A stretch of 64,000 bases of DNA from Glycomyces tritici (GTDB taxonomy: Bacteria; Actinomycetota; Actinomycetes; Mycobacteriales; Micromonosporaceae): assembly GCF_030403505.1 (NCBI RefSeq), contig NZ_JAUEMJ010000001.1:1083124-1147123 (forward strand), in the 5' to 3' direction. Positions within the stretch are counted from its first letter, which is position 1; every line of letters begins with the position of its first letter. The translations under genes and the position numbers were made by a program. Shown in pieces: positions 9,182-17,447 of this stretch. The notes below the pieces were generated by a model that was not told the DNA's origin, did not search any database, and saw nothing but the letters and a program-made list of their open reading frames with translations.

Positions 9182-9796
9182 GCTCGCTGGTCGACATCGC
9201 CGCGATCCTCGTGTTCGCGTTCCTGGTCTTCGGCGGCGTGACGTTGGCGCTGCGCTTCCTGATCCCCGCTGAGCCTCACCGGTCCGAACGGCCCAAGTGG
9301 TCGCGCAGTCGGCGCAGGATGCTCGTCGACCTCGTCGGCGTGCTGGCCGTCATCGCCCTGGTACAGCTGGCGGTCGAAGTCCGGTTCGCGTACGGCGCCC
9401 CGTTCGGAGCGCGCCTATCCCACTGTGGAGGTGGTCGGGGTCGGCGGGTGCGAGCGCGGCCCGCTCGGTTTCGGTGTCGTCCGCTCGTGCGAGGTGACGG
9501 AGTACCGCTACACCGCATGGGGACAGGGCCCCGCGCCGTGGTCGGAGGCGATCGAGGTCGTCACGGGCGATGCCGTCGAGCCCGGGGACCGGGTCGCCCG
9601 CTACTCGTCCTCCGGATGGACCGATTTCGCGTTCCTCGGCTCCGGTGGCTCCCACTGGCAGCCGGTGTCCGCTGAGGACCGCCCGAACCTGGTGTGGCTG
9701 CCTACGGCGACGCTCGTCGCTGCGACCGCGCTGTCCGCGGCGCTGCTCAAGCGGTACCAGCGCCGGGTGGCGGGCGGCACTAGAGTCGGGTCATGA
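9178..9796 (+). pseudogene. Membrane protein gene interrupted by a one-base frameshift
   Basis: The frame that starts at ATG 9178, overlapping the previous stop as ATGA, encodes two hydrophobic segments (AAILVFAFLVFGGV and LVGVLAVIALVQLAVEVRFAYG) and then turns into Arg/Gly-rich shadow sequence. Coding character continues in the next frame from about 9405 (ERAYPTVEVVGVGG, later EYRYTAWGQGPAPW and a C-terminal membrane helix) to the stop at 9796. One surplus base, for example in the C-run 9398-9401, explains the break; without it a protein of about 205 residues results. It may be a sequencing error, a real mutation or, less likely, programmed +1 frameshifting. No family was recognised. Confidence 0.6.
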
Positions 9797-10035
9797 AACG
9801 CGTCTTGTGGCTGCTGGCCTTCGTGATCGGCGGCTTCTTCATCGTCCGGGCCCTGATCGAGCCGTTCGTGATCGACTTCGGCGACCCGTCGAGCTATGAG
9901 AACGACTGGGGCGGCCCGAGCCTCATCGGCGTCCTCTTGGTCCACATGGGGCCGGGGATCCTGGTGGCCGTCCTGTTCTTCTACGCCCTCAGGAGGTCCG
10001 AGCGGCGTCGCGGCCAGGACACTCCCGAGGGCTGA
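9793..10035 (+). CDS. Small two-helix membrane protein
   Basis: The 80-residue product starts MKRVLWLLAFVIGGFFIVRAL (first 14 residues basic then hydrophobic) and has a second membrane helix, GILVAVLFFYAL, followed by a basic, charged tail. Both ends would face the same side. It is not recognised. The ATG overlaps the stop of the upstream frame (ATGA), which suggests an operon with the two preceding membrane genes; TAGAGT at 9781-9786, six bases before the ATG, could also give a leaderless transcript of its own. It ends three bases before the helicase gene that converges on it. Confidence 0.6.
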   Translation: MKRVLWLLAFVIGGFFIVRALIEPFVIDFGDPSSYENDWGGPSLIGVLLVHMGPGILVAVLFFYALRRSERRRGQDTPEG

Positions 10036-10038
10036 CGG

Positions 10039-12180
10039 CTAGGCGAGGTCGATCCTGGTGAGGCGCTGCGTGGCCCGGGTGAGGACCACATAGGCGACGC
10101 CCGCGCCGTGCGCCTTGGCGACGGCTTCGAGGTCCACGGCGATGACCGCGTCCCATTCGAGGCCCTTGGACTCCAAGGGGCCCACGAGGGTCACGCGGCC
10201 GTCGTGGACGATGTCGGCCAGTTCGGCGTGGCGCCCGTAGGGGGCGATGATGCCGACGGTGCCTTCGACGGCGGCGAGGGCCTGGACGACCGCGCCCGCG
10301 ACCTCCGGGAGGAGGGCGTCGGCGGCGACGGTCTTCTCGACGACGGCGACACCGGTCTCGCGCACGGCCTCGGGGAGGTCGATGTTGCGCAGGCGCGGTT
10401 TCGCCCAGTCGGCGGCGTATTCGAAGACCTCTTTGGAGTTCCGGTAGTTCTTGGTGAGGTGGAACTCGTGGAGGCGCCCGCTGGGGACGGCGCGGCGGCG
10501 GGCGTCGGCGCTCTCCCTCGGCCGCGGCCAGCTCGACTGGGCCTCGTCGCCGACGATGGTCCACCCGGCGCCGCGTCCGCGGCGTCCGAGCATGCGCCAC
10601 TGCATGGGCGAGAGGTCCTGGGCCTCGTCGACGATGACGTGCGCGTAGTCCTCGTAGAACGCGTCGCGCGCCTGCCGTTCGGGCCGGTCGTAGTAGCGGT
10701 CCTGGACCGTGGAGACCTCCTGGATGCCGTCCCACGAGCGGATGCGGTCGCGGCCGCGGGGCTGGGGCTTCACGCCGAGGAGGATGCGCAGCTCGTCGAG
10801 GAGGGCCACGTCGGGGATCGAGAAGTCGGTCTCGCGCAGCGAGGCGGCGACGCCTTCGATCGCCTCCTTCTTCATGTGCCCTTCGGCGGCGGAGGCGAGG
10901 CGGCGGACGTCGCCGCCCCAGCCGAGCACGTCGGCCGGGTCGAGGTCGGGCCACCAGTGGTCGAGGAAGGTGAGGAACTCCCCGCGCGAGCCCACGTCGC
11001 GGGAGAACTTCGCCGGCTCGGCCTCTTCGATGACCGGTTTGATCTTGCGCCACAAGGCGACCAGCAGTGCGCGTCCGGCCTCGGTCTTGGCGAGGTTGGG
11101 GCGCGGCTCCTTCTCGAAGACGCGGGCGCGGGCGGCCGCGAGCTCGGCGGCGTCGAGTTTGAACACGTCGCCGCGGTAGACGATCCGCAGTTCGCTCGGG
11201 GCGCCCGGGGGCGTCTGGCGCACGAGGCGGCGCAGGATCGGGAGCATCACGGTGCCGCCCTTGACGGCCGCGACCTCGGGCCGGTCCTGGCGGGTGGCCT
11301 CGACGCCGGCGTACAGCTCGCCGAGCGAGTACAGGGCGGCGGTCTCCTCGCCGAGGCTGGGGAGGACCCGCCCGATGTACTTCATGAACACGGCCGAGGG
11401 GCCGACGACGAGGATGCCGGCGGCCTCGTACCGGCTGCGGTCCTGGTAGAGCAGGAACGCGGCGCGGTGCAGGGCCACGACGGTCTTGCCGGTGCCGGGC
11501 CCGCCGGTGATGATGGTGGCGCCGCGCCCGGGCGCGCGGATGGCGGCGTCCTGCTCGGCCTGGATCGTGGCGACGATGTCGCGCATCCGCCCGGTCCGCT
11601 TGCGGCCCAAGGCGGCCATGAGCGCGCCGTCGCCGATCACGGGGAGGCGTTCGCCGGCGTCCTCATTGAGCAGGTCGTCGCTGATCTCTTCGACCGTGCG
11701 GCCGAAGGAGCGGATGACGCGGCGCCGCGAGACCTCCTGGCGGTCGAGGGCGGTGGCGCGGTAGAACGGGGCGGCGGCGGGCGCGCGCCAGTCGACCAGG
11801 AGGGTGCGGTACTCCTCGTCGCGCACGCCGAGGCGGCCGACGTGGCGGACCTTGCCGTCGTCGAAGTCGAGGCGCCCGAAGACGAGCCCCTCGTGCTGGG
11901 AGTCGAGGTCGGCGATGCGGCGGGCGGCTTGGAACACGAACACGTCGCGTTCGTACCGCGCGCCGGGGACGGTGGCGGCGAGATGGGCGTAGCCGGAGTC
12001 GCGGTTGCCCTCGGCTTCACCGCGGAGCACGTCGACGCGCGCGTACACGCGGTCGACGAAGCGCTGCTCGATCGCGATCTCCTGCTCGGGGGTGCTGGCC
12101 GGATCGGGGACGGGGACGGCGTGCGTCGTGTCGACGTCCTGGTCGTGCTGGGCGTCGGCGGGGCCTGGTTCCTGGGACAC
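10039..12180 (-). CDS. HelD/HelR-family RNA polymerase-associated helicase
   Basis: The 713-residue superfamily 1 helicase has Walker A GGPGTGKT near residue 200, Walker B VIVDEAQDLSPMQW, motif III WTIVGDEAQSSW and a late VTLVGPLESKGLEWD. The N-terminal part begins with a charged coiled region (EQEIAIEQRFVDRVYARVD), as in HelD, which releases stalled RNA polymerase; actinobacterial HelR members also displace rifamycins. A role here is inferred from family. GTG 12180 was chosen because GAGGAG stands four bases upstream and because further extension would overlap the GNAT gene. The last bases abut the small membrane protein gene from the other strand. Confidence 0.85.
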   Translation of the reverse strand: MSQEPGPADAQHDQDVDTTHAVPVPDPASTPEQEIAIEQRFVDRVYARVDVLRGEAEGNRDSGYAHLAATVPGARYERDVFVFQAARRIADLDSQHEGLVFGRLDFDDGKVRHVGRLGVRDEEYRTLLVDWRAPAAAPFYRATALDRQEVSRRRVIRSFGRTVEEISDDLLNEDAGERLPVIGDGALMAALGRKRTGRMRDIVATIQAEQDAAIRAPGRGATIITGGPGTGKTVVALHRAAFLLYQDRSRYEAAGILVVGPSAVFMKYIGRVLPSLGEETAALYSLGELYAGVEATRQDRPEVAAVKGGTVMLPILRRLVRQTPPGAPSELRIVYRGDVFKLDAAELAAARARVFEKEPRPNLAKTEAGRALLVALWRKIKPVIEEAEPAKFSRDVGSRGEFLTFLDHWWPDLDPADVLGWGGDVRRLASAAEGHMKKEAIEGVAASLRETDFSIPDVALLDELRILLGVKPQPRGRDRIRSWDGIQEVSTVQDRYYDRPERQARDAFYEDYAHVIVDEAQDLSPMQWRMLGRRGRGAGWTIVGDEAQSSWPRPRESADARRRAVPSGRLHEFHLTKNYRNSKEVFEYAADWAKPRLRNIDLPEAVRETGVAVVEKTVAADALLPEVAGAVVQALAAVEGTVGIIAPYGRHAELADIVHDGRVTLVGPLESKGLEWDAVIAVDLEAVAKAHGAGVAYVVLTRATQRLTRIDLA

Positions 12181-12295
12181 TGCGCTCCTCGCTCGAATTC
12201 GGGAACGCACCAGCCTAGCGCGTCGCGACGACACCCGTCCGGCGATCATGGACGAGGGAGTGCTTGCGCACCCTGGGGACCCGCCGCCGCCCTCC

Positions 12296-12721
12296 TCAGG
12301 GCTGCGCGGGCCGCACCCGGTACATCCAGGAGTAGTCGTCGTCGATCTCCTCGAACCCGAACTGGCGGTAGAGGCCCTGCGCGTCACCGGTCGCCAGGAG
12401 GACCCGTTTAAGGCCCATCCGCTCGGCCTCTTCCAGGATGTGCGCGATGAGCCGCTTGCTCAGCCCTTTGCCGCGCGCCTCCCGGTCGACGTACACGTCG
12501 CTGAGCCACGCGAAGTACGCGTGGTCGGTGACCAGCCGCGCGAACGCGAGCTGGCGGCCGTCGCCGTCGTAGAGCCCGAATGGGAGCGAGTGGTCGATGG
12601 CGAGGTCGCTGCGTTCGCGGGTGCGGCCCATCGCCCAGTACGTGTCGGTCGAGATGACCTTGTGGATCCACTCGCGGTCGAGCCGGTCGGGGTCGGAGGA
12701 GATCGTGTACGCGTCGCTCAT
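12296..12721 (-). CDS. GNAT-family N-acetyltransferase
   Basis: The 141-residue protein has the GNAT acetyl-CoA fold: the beta-4 strand FAWLSDVYVDREARGKGLSKRL includes the R/Q-x-x-G-x-A-like pyrophosphate loop ARGKGLS, and the C-terminal FGFEE motif is present. It should acetylate an amine on a small molecule or peptide, which one is not known. The start is ATG with TAGGTT (12728-12733) six bases upstream and an overlapping GGAG. It lies 115 bases upstream of the HelD-type gene on the same strand. Confidence 0.85.
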   Translation of the reverse strand: MSDAYTISSDPDRLDREWIHKVISTDTYWAMGRTRERSDLAIDHSLPFGLYDGDGRQLAFARLVTDHAYFAWLSDVYVDREARGKGLSKRLIAHILEEAERMGLKRVLLATGDAQGLYRQFGFEEIDDDYSWMYRVRPAQP

Positions 12722-12743
12722 CGCTCCAACCTATGCCCGCCGC

Positions 12744-13439
12744 TCAGGCCGCGCCAACGGAAATCCGGCGGCTCTCCTTGCGGCGCAGGTAGACCTCGAT
12801 GAACAGCAGGTTGAGCACCACCGAGCCGACGATCGAGGCCGTGTAGGCGACGCTGAAGAGCGCGTCGAAGTCGCCGCCGTAGAACCCGTCGAGCAGCGGC
12901 AGCTGCACGACGATGAACAGGCCCAGGTAGACCCTGAGCATCACGGCGGCGAAGGTCGCGGCCATGGAGCGCAGCATCCACCGCTCGTGCGCGGCGAAGT
13001 CGCGCGCCCGCACCGCCCGGTAGGCGCGCCAGGCCGAGTAGAGCCAGAACACGTCGAGGAACACGAACGTCACGAGCGCGATCGGCCCGGCCGTGGTCAG
13101 CACGGCGACGACGATGCCGGTGAGCGCGCCCGGGAGGATCCCGCCGAGCAGGTAGACGCGGCCGAGGACGCGGTGGGCCTTCGGGTGCCTGCGGCGGATC
13201 GAGCCGAAGAACTGGAACGGCCCCACCAGGAGCGCGATGCCCCCGGCGGCGGCGTGGGCGACGAGGACCGGGAGGTGGAACGGGACGTTCTCGCGGAGGT
13301 CCACGCGCGGTTCCACCCCCGCGAGGTAGGGCGGTACGGCGCTGAGGACGATCGCGACGCCGGCGACCGCGACCACGACGACCGCGATGCGGCCGCGTCT
13401 CGAGCCGGCCCGCTTCGGGGCGGTGAGGGTGGCGCTCAT
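12744..13439 (-). CDS. DUF2306 integral membrane protein
   Basis: The 231-residue protein has about six membrane helices after a short basic cytoplasmic start. The motif FHLPVLVAHAAAGGIALLVGPFQF, followed by RRRHPKAHRVLGRVYL, is the DUF2306 signature, which may bind heme through its histidines; no function is established. It is divergent from a MerR regulator, and the 95-base gap contains a 12-bp palindrome, so the regulator probably controls both. Upstream AGGAG is about nine bases from ATG. Confidence 0.85.
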   Translation of the reverse strand: MSATLTAPKRAGSRRGRIAVVVVAVAGVAIVLSAVPPYLAGVEPRVDLRENVPFHLPVLVAHAAAGGIALLVGPFQFFGSIRRRHPKAHRVLGRVYLLGGILPGALTGIVVAVLTTAGPIALVTFVFLDVFWLYSAWRAYRAVRARDFAAHERWMLRSMAATFAAVMLRVYLGLFIVVQLPLLDGFYGGDFDALFSVAYTASIVGSVVLNLLFIEVYLRRKESRRISVGAA

Positions 13440-13468
13440 GAGGGGGTGCTCCTAGTGTCGTGAGCTAA

Positions 13469-13492
13469 ACTATCGATAGTCAAGCTATCACT
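13469..13492. promoter_or_regulatory. Palindromic operator in the DUF2306/MerR divergent region
   Basis: ACTATCGATAGT (13469-13480) is a perfect 12-bp palindrome. A related half-site, GCTATCACTA, follows at about 13484-13493. This A+T-rich pair stands out in its surroundings and lies between two divergent start codons. The likely ligand is the MerR-type product of 13535-14317, acting on its own gene and on the DUF2306 gene. Confidence 0.6.
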
Positions 13493-13534
13493 AAATCGGA
13501 CAGGTCACAACCGCCGCTCGGGTATGAAGGACGC

Positions 13535-14317
13535 ATGCGAATCGGAGAGCTCAGCGCCAGGACCGGGGTCCCCGTGGCCACGATCAAGTACTACGTGCGC
13601 GAAGGCCTCGTCTCGGGCGGCGAGCGGACCGGCCACAACCAGGTCCGCTACGGCGAGGAGCACGTGCGGCGGCTGCGGCTGGTCCGCGCCATGGTCGAGA
13701 CCGGCGCGCTCCCGATCGCCAAGGTCCGCGAGGTCATCGCCGAGGTCGAGGAGCCGGGCCGGGACCTCGACAGCGCCCTCGGCGTCGCCAGCCGGGCCCT
13801 CGCCAGCCACCGCGCGCCGATCGAGGAGCCCGAGGAGGCCGACCTCGAGACGGCGCGGGCGATCGTGCGGCGGCGCGGCTGGGACCGGATTCCGCTCGAC
13901 CACCCGCATCTGCGGACGCTCGCCGACGTCATCGGGCGCCTGCGCCTCCTCGGCCTCGCCGACATGGTCGAACACGAGGACCGGTACGCGCTCGCGGCCG
14001 AGCAGGTGGCCGAGGCCGACATCCACCTCCTCATGCAGCGCGAGGAGCGCGACGAAATTCTCGAGACGATGATCGTGGGGACCGTGCTCGGCGACGCGCT
14101 CTTGACGACCCTCCGGCGCATCGCCCAGGTCGAGATCTCCGGCCGCGACATCAAAGGGCCCGATCACGATCGGGCCGATCCTGAATGTTCCTTATCCACA
14201 AGGGATGCTGATGCCGGACCGTCCGCGCCCGTCGCGGAGCCCGTCCATGCGAAAATGGCAATGTCTGCACTTGTCGGGTTTTCGACTGTGCAAGTCGAAT
14301 GGGCGGTTCTACGCTGA
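13535..14317 (+). CDS. MerR-family transcriptional regulator with extended C-terminus
   Basis: The 260-residue frame begins MRIGELSARTGVPVATIKYYVREGLV, a MerR winged helix-turn-helix, followed by the second helical unit HVRRLRLVRAMVETGALPI and an effector-binding helical region. Up to about residue 200 it looks like ordinary TetR/MerR-like regulators with a DUF-type helical C-terminus. The last 50 residues (from SGRDIKGPDHD) have no family character, are less G+C-rich, and are encoded across an 8-bp inverted repeat (14157-14164 with 14169-14176), which suggests a lost stop codon. Divergent from the DUF2306 gene, its likely target. Confidence 0.85.
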   Translation: MRIGELSARTGVPVATIKYYVREGLVSGGERTGHNQVRYGEEHVRRLRLVRAMVETGALPIAKVREVIAEVEEPGRDLDSALGVASRALASHRAPIEEPEEADLETARAIVRRRGWDRIPLDHPHLRTLADVIGRLRLLGLADMVEHEDRYALAAEQVAEADIHLLMQREERDEILETMIVGTVLGDALLTTLRRIAQVEISGRDIKGPDHDRADPECSLSTRDADAGPSAPVAEPVHAKMAMSALVGFSTVQVEWAVLR

Positions 14318-14424
14318 TTCCACGCACCTGATGGCGCGGCGGCAGAGGCCAAGCCTGCTCGACGAGAGACTTTGCCGCCATCACCAGGAGGCCGTCCGAC
14401 GAAGTGGGGTAGTCGAGACGGCCG

Positions 14425-14463
14425 GCGGCGGGGCTCCATCTACCTGGCCTGGAGCCCCGCCGC
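14425..14463. terminator. Strong bidirectional hairpin terminator
   Basis: A perfect 14-bp stem (14425-14438 with 14450-14463) with an 11-base loop lies between the MerR gene on the plus strand and the sulfotransferase gene on the minus strand. Position between convergent genes and the length of the stem make a shared terminator likely. No U-run follows. Confidence 0.7.
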
Positions 14464-14482
14464 ACTTCTCACGGCTCCCGGC

Positions 14483-15367
14483 TCACGGCCGGTGGAGCCA
14501 GTCCAGCAGTTCTTTCGGGGCCATCTGCGCGACCCGTGCCGTGTAGGCCGCCAGCGCCTCGTCGCCCAGGAGCGCCGCCCCCGAACCCGACGTGCCGTTC
14601 CGGAAGAAGGCGTCGCGGCTGCGGAAGAGGCCCGCCGGGTCCGGGGCCGTGTGCGCGGCCTTCGCCTTCATCTCGCCGAAGGTCGCGGCTTTGACGAGTT
14701 CGGGCCAGCGCGATTCGTCCACTTCGATGTCGAGCCAGGCGGCGATGCGGCGCATCTCGCCGTCGAGGTCGGCGGCGAGGTCGGCGTAGTGGACGAGGAG
14801 GAGGTTCGGCGCATCGCGGCGGGCCCAGGCGTCGGCGAGGTGGGCCATGACGCCGGGGAGCATGTCGGGGGCTTCGCGCGGGTCGTGGTGGGACCGGGTC
14901 CAGCCGGCCAGCCAGTCGCGGAGTTCGGGGCGGGGTCCGCTTCTCGCTTCGGGCACGGGCTCGCCGGTGAGTTCGGCGACGCGTTCGCGGATGATGTTGT
15001 CGCCCTGGTGGTAGAGGGAGACGGCGGCGTCGAGGGGGTGGCGGGCGACGACGATGTAGCGGGTCTCGGGTCGGATCGGGATGCCGTCGAGCGGGGTGTG
15101 GGTCTTGATGATGCGGCGGTGGCGCTGGGCTTCGAGCCGGGCGAAGACCTCGTCCGCGGGCGCGATGGTCCAGTCGAGCCAGGGCGAGAGTTCCGACAGG
15201 GGCGCGGGGAGTTCGGGGGTCTGGAAGGCCAGGAGGGCGCAGATCATCTGCGTCCAGGTGGTGCCGTGTTTGGAGCGGGTGCTGATGACGATGTCGCCGT
15301 CGCGGGCGGGGAAGCCGAGCCAGCGGTGGCTGTCTTCCATGTCTGAGACGTATCTGTGGGGAAGCAC
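14483..15367 (-). CDS. PAPS-dependent sulfotransferase
   Basis: The 294-residue protein shows the 5'-phosphosulfate-binding loop STRSKHGTTWTQ at about residues 29-40 and the 3'-phosphate-binding motif RYIVVARHPLDAAVSLYHQ near residue 103, with IKTHTPLDG between them supplying the catalytic histidine region. This places it with sulfotransferases that move sulfate from PAPS to a hydroxyl or amine of a small molecule. The acceptor is unknown. GTG 15367 is preferred over the internal ATG at 15340 because the residues RYVSDMEDSHRW align with the usual N-terminus. It is a single gene, divergent from the thioredoxin-fold gene. Confidence 0.9.
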   Translation of the reverse strand: MLPHRYVSDMEDSHRWLGFPARDGDIVISTRSKHGTTWTQMICALLAFQTPELPAPLSELSPWLDWTIAPADEVFARLEAQRHRRIIKTHTPLDGIPIRPETRYIVVARHPLDAAVSLYHQGDNIIRERVAELTGEPVPEARSGPRPELRDWLAGWTRSHHDPREAPDMLPGVMAHLADAWARRDAPNLLLVHYADLAADLDGEMRRIAAWLDIEVDESRWPELVKAATFGEMKAKAAHTAPDPAGLFRSRDAFFRNGTSGSGAALLGDEALAAYTARVAQMAPKELLDWLHRP

Positions 15368-15464
15368 CGGAAGAGCTTAGGGCAGCAGGGGAACGGACGC
15401 AGCCTTTTTCTGCGCGGCCGCCTACGATGGGTGGACGGTCCGACTAGTGAGGAGTGCGATTCCC

Positions 15465-16007
15465 TTGGCCCTCAACTCGAGCATGGTGCCGCTCGGCACG
15501 CCCGCCCCCGATTTCTCGCTGCCGGACCTCGAGGGCGAGGTGCGGTCGCTCGCGGGCTTCGACGCGCCGATGCTGCTGCTCGCGTTCGTGTGCAACCACT
15601 GCCCCTACGTGCGGCACATCGAGCAGGCCTTCGGGTCCTTCGCCGCCGGCCAGGTGGACCTGGACGTGGTCGCGGTGTGCTCCAACGACGCCGTGAACTA
15701 CCCCGACGACGCGCCCGCGGGCCTGGCCGACCAGGTGGCGCGCGCGAACTGGACGTTCCCGTACCTGGTCGACGAGTCGCAGGAGGTCGCCCGCGCCTAC
15801 AGCGCGGCCTGCACCCCGGACTTCTTCCTGTACGGGCCCGACCGCACGCTCGCCTACCGGGGCGCGTTCGACGGCTCGACCCCCGGCAACGGCGTGCCCG
15901 TCACCGGGGAGTACCTGGCCGGCGCGATCGAGCTGGTCCGCCGGGGCGAGCCGGTGCCCGAGCCGCACTACCCGTCGACGGGGTGCGGCATCAAGTGGCG
16001 GTCGTAG
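15465..16007 (+). CDS. Thioredoxin-fold (AhpC/TSA-type) redoxin
   Basis: The 180-residue protein begins MALNSSMVPLGTPAPDFSL from a TTG codon; GTGAGGAG ten bases upstream acts as ribosome site, and this start matches homologues better than the GTG at 15447. The thioredoxin-like fold has CNHCPYVRHI as active-site motif, a C-x-x-C variant shared by a group of cytosolic redoxins, plus AACTPDFFLY with the cis-proline neighbourhood. It probably reduces disulfides or peroxides. No signal peptide is seen. It is a monocistronic gene; 149 bases follow before the convergent amidohydrolase. Confidence 0.85.
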   Translation: MALNSSMVPLGTPAPDFSLPDLEGEVRSLAGFDAPMLLLAFVCNHCPYVRHIEQAFGSFAAGQVDLDVVAVCSNDAVNYPDDAPAGLADQVARANWTFPYLVDESQEVARAYSAACTPDFFLYGPDRTLAYRGAFDGSTPGNGVPVTGEYLAGAIELVRRGEPVPEPHYPSTGCGIKWRS

Positions 16008-16156
16008 CCGTTCAGCAGGTGTAGCCGCCCGGCGGCCCGGACGGCGTGGTCGTCGGCGGCCCCTACGAAGTGGCCGCCCGGCGGCTGGGACGAGTCGGCC
16101 GTCCGGCGGTCCGAGCGTCGTTCGCTCTGCGGCCCGAGCGTCGTTCGCCCCGCGGT

Positions 16157-17335
16157 TCAGACGAGTGCGCCGTCGCGGGCGACCACGGTGCCGTTCTTGA
16201 CGACGAGCTTGCGCCGGTGGTGCTCGAGCACGGCTTCGGACGGGTTGCGTCCGGCGACGGCGACGAGGTCGGCGTTGTCGCCGACGGCGAGGCCGTAGCC
16301 GTCGAGCTTGAGCAGGCGGGCGCCGCCGAAGGTCGCGGCCTCCAGGGCCAGTTCGATGTCGGCGTCCTTGCTGTAGCCGGCGTTGCGGGCGAACCACTGG
16401 GTGCGCTGCAGGTTGTCGCCGGTGCCGTAGGGGCTCCAGAGGTCGCGCACGCCGTCGTTGCCGATGCCCATGGCGACGCCGGCTTCGTCGAGTTCGCGCA
16501 GCGGCAGGATCTTCTTGGGCGCCACGGAGGTCAGGCCGATCTTGAGTTCGGCGAGGTCGGCGATGAGGCGGGCGCGGGTGGCGTCGTCGGCGTCGCAGAG
16601 CGCGAAGGCGTGGCTGATGACGACCTTGCCGGTGTAGCCGAGGGCGCGGGTGCGCTCGATGATCATGTCGAACTCGCGGATGCCGAGGTCGCCGCCGTCG
16701 TGGAGGTGGATGTCGATCTCGGCGCCGTGCTTCTCGGCGAGGGCGAAGACGAGGTCGAGGTGGCGTTCGGCGTCGCCGTCGAAGCCCTCGGGGTCGATGC
16801 CGCCGATCGACTTGACGCCGACCTGCAGCGCCTCGTCCAGGAGGGCGGCGGTGCCGGGACTGGCGAGGATGCCGGTCTGCGGGAAGGCGACGAGTTCGAC
16901 GTCGATGCGCCCGGCGAGGCGTTCGGCGGCCTCGCGCACGGCGTGGACGGCGCCGATGCCGATGCCGGGGTCGATGTCCACGTGGGAGCGGGCGTGGGTG
17001 GTGCCGGAGACGACCATGTTGGTGAGGAGCGCGGTGATGAAGTCGGGGTTGGGGACGCCGAACTCGGCGCGGCGCTCGGCGCCGTACGCGATGGCCGCGG
17101 CGAGGCCGGGCCCGGCGGTGCGGGGCACCCAGGGGCCGCCCCACAGGGTCTTGTCGACGTGGGCGTGGGCGTCCACGAGCCCGGGGATGACGACGGCGCC
17201 GGCGAGGTCTTCGACGATCGCGCCGTCGCTCTCGAGCGAGTCCGCGACGGCGTGGATGGTGCCGTCGCGGACCAGGAGGTCGGTGCGTCCCTCACGGCCC
17301 CAGAGCCGGGCGTCGCGCAGCAGCAGGTCGGTCAT
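16157..17335 (-). CDS. Cytosine-deaminase-like amidohydrolase
   Basis: The 392-residue metallo-hydrolase has the motif GLVDAHAHVDKTLWGG near residue 55, giving the two metal-binding histidines of the amidohydrolase superfamily, HSHVDID-type continuation (THARSHVDID), HLHDGGD and the metal-site Asp in GIGNDGVRDLWSP. The layout is that of CodA-like deaminases acting on cyclic amidines such as cytosine, or related ring hydrolases. It is divergent from a GntR/FCD regulator, with two GGTATACC palindromes between them, so its substrate or product is probably the inducer. Start ATG 17335 has GAGAGG eight bases upstream. Confidence 0.85.
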   Translation of the reverse strand: MTDLLLRDARLWGREGRTDLLVRDGTIHAVADSLESDGAIVEDLAGAVVIPGLVDAHAHVDKTLWGGPWVPRTAGPGLAAAIAYGAERRAEFGVPNPDFITALLTNMVVSGTTHARSHVDIDPGIGIGAVHAVREAAERLAGRIDVELVAFPQTGILASPGTAALLDEALQVGVKSIGGIDPEGFDGDAERHLDLVFALAEKHGAEIDIHLHDGGDLGIREFDMIIERTRALGYTGKVVISHAFALCDADDATRARLIADLAELKIGLTSVAPKKILPLRELDEAGVAMGIGNDGVRDLWSPYGTGDNLQRTQWFARNAGYSKDADIELALEAATFGGARLLKLDGYGLAVGDNADLVAVAGRNPSEAVLEHHRRKLVVKNGTVVARDGALV

Positions 17336-17370
17336 GTGCAGATCCTCTCGCCTCAGTTCCCGCCCATAGC

Positions 17371-17398
17371 GGTATACCACTAATGGAGACGGTATACC
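17371..17398. promoter_or_regulatory. Twin GGTATACC operators
   Basis: Two identical 8-bp palindromes, GGTATACC at 17371-17378 and 17391-17398, are exactly 20 bp apart, about two helical turns, so bound dimers would lie on one DNA face. They fill the gap between the amidohydrolase and the GntR/FCD regulator. FCD-type GntR proteins commonly bind short palindromes of this form, and autoregulation plus control of the amidohydrolase is the simplest reading. Confidence 0.75.
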
Positions 17399-17447
17399 GT
17401 TGCACCGACCCCCGGCCACCGGCCGGGCCCGCGGAGAGAGAAGCGCC

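Noticed and set aside
4819..10035. Ergothioneine gene cluster
   Set aside because: Only an EgtD-like gene is present, with an altered specificity residue; no egtA, egtB, egtC or egtE is seen.
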